From positions 1 through 36,877 of the forward strand of contig JAEUNL010000016.1 in the NCBI GenBank assembly GCA_016791115.1: DNA of 36,877 nt, read 5' to 3'. Under the pieces are notes generated by a model. It saw only the letters and a list, made by a program, of their open reading frames with translations, was not told the origin of the DNA and did not search any database. Every line of letters starts with the position of its first letter. Position 1 is the stretch's first letter. The DNA comes from Rhodocyclaceae bacterium (GTDB lineage: Bacteria; Pseudomonadota; Gammaproteobacteria; Burkholderiales; Rhodocyclaceae). A program made the position numbers and the translations under genes. Positions 36,024 to 36,877 of this stretch are shown piece by piece.

Positions 36024-36491
36024 TCAGGGTTGGCCGGCCGCCGGGCGCGGGGCGCTTTCCAAGCCCAGCTCCATCTGCGGCGAGGGCTCGGCCACCTGCG
36101 GCGTCATCTCCGGCAGCGGCCCCGCGTGCAGGGTCGGCTCAGCCAGGGGGTCAGGCAGGGTCGCGGCCACGTCGGCGGAAGCAGGCGGCGCGTGTTCGGC
36201 TGGCGTTTCGCCGGACAAGGAACGGTTGAGATCGGATTCGACTGCCGTCAGTTGCTTACTGACCGTGGTTTCGAGATCGCGCGCGGAATTCTCCATCTCC
36301 AGGCGCATCTTCTTGAGCTCTTCGAGCTGGATCTCGCGGTTGATGTCCGCCTTGACGTCGTTGACGTAGCGCTGGAGCCGGCCGAGCAGGTGGCCGGCGG
36401 TACGCGCGACCTTGGGCAGGCGTTCGGGCCCGAGCACCACGAGTGCCACGACGGCAATCAGCATCAACTCGGAAAAGCCGATGTCGAACAT
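36024..36491 (-). CDS. tatB: Sec-independent protein translocase protein TatB
   Basis: Encodes 155 residues. The N-terminus MFDIGFSELMLIAVVALVV is one membrane helix with the conserved Glu8, followed by LGPERLPKVARTAG, the TatB hinge (TatA has FGTKKL at this place). A long amphipathic/coiled region (about 40-90) and a disordered Pro/Ala-rich tail follow. It works with TatC as the substrate receptor. Its stop is one base from the tatC start, while 118 bases with a strong hairpin separate it from tatA. Confidence 0.96.
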   Translation of the reverse strand: MFDIGFSELMLIAVVALVVLGPERLPKVARTAGHLLGRLQRYVNDVKADINREIQLEELKKMRLEMENSARDLETTVSKQLTAVESDLNRSLSGETPAEHAPPASADVAATLPDPLAEPTLHAGPLPEMTPQVAEPSPQMELGLESAPRPAAGQP

Positions 36492-36577
36492 GGACTAGGT
36501 CTGCGGTAGCTGGGTCGGGACAGGAAGGGCGCTGAACAAGCGGCGTTCGGTCGGGGCGGCCTGCCTCGGGAAGACGG

Positions 36578-36601
36578 GCGACCCCGCGCCCCCGGGGTCG
36601 C
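36578..36601 (-). terminator. Hairpin between tatA and tatB
   Basis: A perfect 9-bp stem, GCGACCCCG / CGGGGTCGC, with a 6-base loop. It has no U-tract, so it is more likely to stabilise the tatA mRNA end or weaken transcription into tatBC than to stop it fully. TatA is needed in excess over TatB and TatC, which fits such a role. Confidence 0.4.
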
Positions 36602-36609
36602 ACTGCCGA

Positions 36610-36822
36610 TCAGGATCGGGTCTTTTCCTTCACTTCGACGTCGATCGTGTTGCCAACCTGCGGCGGCACTTCGGCGGCCTTGTCGCCCTCCTTCATGCCG
36701 TCCTTGAATCCGCGCACCGCGCCGCCGAGGTCGGCCCCGATGTTGCGCAGCTTCTTGGTACCGAATACCAGCATCACGATGACCAGAACGATCAACCAGT
36801 GCCAAATGCTGAACGAACCCAT
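36610..36822 (-). CDS. tatA: Sec-independent protein translocase protein TatA
   Basis: Encodes 70 residues. One membrane helix ([14 protein letters not shown], about 7-20) leads to the FGTKKL hinge, then the amphipathic helix [19 protein letters not shown] and a short charged tail (VEVKEKTRS). TatA oligomers form or weaken the membrane passage for folded Tat substrates. The AGGAG ribosome-binding site before the ATG lies right after the upstream stop, nine bases away, so tatA is in an operon with the hinT-like gene. Confidence 0.97.
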   Translation of the reverse strand: MGSFSIWHWLIVLVIVMLVFGTKKLRNIGADLGGAVRGFKDGMKEGDKAAEVPPQVGNTIDVEVKEKTRS

Positions 36823-36831
36823 GATGAACTC

Positions 36832-36877
36832 CTAATGTCCGACCATCGGGCCCGGGATCGGCTCCGGGCCACCGAGG
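36832..36877 (-). CDS. HIT-family (HinT-like) nucleotide-binding protein, last 14 residues
   Basis: Only the 3' end is inside the window. On the - strand the last codons read LGGPEPIPGPMVGH and a TAG stop at 36834-36832. This resembles the HinT C-terminus after its histidine triad (LGGRPLGPMLAH in E. coli, from memory). A HIT gene directly before tatA is the normal order in betaproteobacteria. The call rests on 14 residues and context. Confidence 0.6.
   Translation of the reverse strand, partial: LGGPEPIPGPMVGH

Overview
The window is one GC-rich chromosomal segment of a Gram-negative bacterium. The gene neighbourhoods pepA-holC-valS, hinT-tatA-tatB-tatC next to a DegS/DegQ-type protease and a Nif3-like gene, and sucC-sucD-TerC, together with a type IV pilin and a TfpX/TfpZ-type accessory protein, point to a betaproteobacterium, probably Rhodocyclales (Azoarcus/Thauera-like). 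The class is an inference from gene order and protein style; the order is less certain. No rRNA, tRNA, CRISPR array or insertion sequence was seen.

Layout. 1-5458: + strand housekeeping group with the end of pepA, holC, an unusual octad-repeat protein and valS. 5590-8535: a dispersed repeat, then tusA-like and bepA-like genes on the - strand, divergent from a single-domain response regulator and moaC. 8536-15060: a - strand, visibly less GC-rich pilin locus. In transcription order it holds pilA (with a sigma-54 promoter and a strong terminator), a TfpX/TfpZ-type accessory gene, a decayed fragment of a second pilin, a phosphoethanolamine-transferase-family membrane enzyme, and a two-gene split version of the MFS/spermidine-synthase-like membrane protein. 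15382-22521: five - strand genes in transcription order PP2C phosphatase, FHA protein, CHASE2 adenylate cyclase, metallo-beta-lactamase-fold cyclic-nucleotide phosphodiesterase-like protein, and a PilB/GspE-type ATPase with an N-terminal GAF domain. 22755-26668: an ornithine-cyclodeaminase-family enzyme, a TerC-family membrane protein and sucD/sucC. 26669-31169: a long gene-poor stretch, a small membrane protein, a multi-sensor histidine kinase and a YjdF-type membrane protein. 31170-36877: a FimV-like LysM protein, Nif3-like protein, membrane-anchored serine protease, tatC/tatB/tatA and the end of hinT.

The most interesting unit is the 15382-22521 cluster. A predicted cAMP-making enzyme and a predicted cAMP-destroying enzyme are translationally coupled. 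They follow a phosphatase/phosphothreonine-reader pair and precede an extension/secretion ATPase whose added GAF domain keeps the spacing of the NKFDE motif of cyclic-nucleotide GAF domains. It stands beside a pilin locus. I propose a cyclic-nucleotide and phosphoprotein controlled type IV pilus or secretion motor; the genes and domains are seen, the wiring is inferred. Second in interest are the pilin locus, with its relic pilin, candidate phosphoform transferase and split synthase-like protein, and the strict 8-residue repeat protein between holC and valS.
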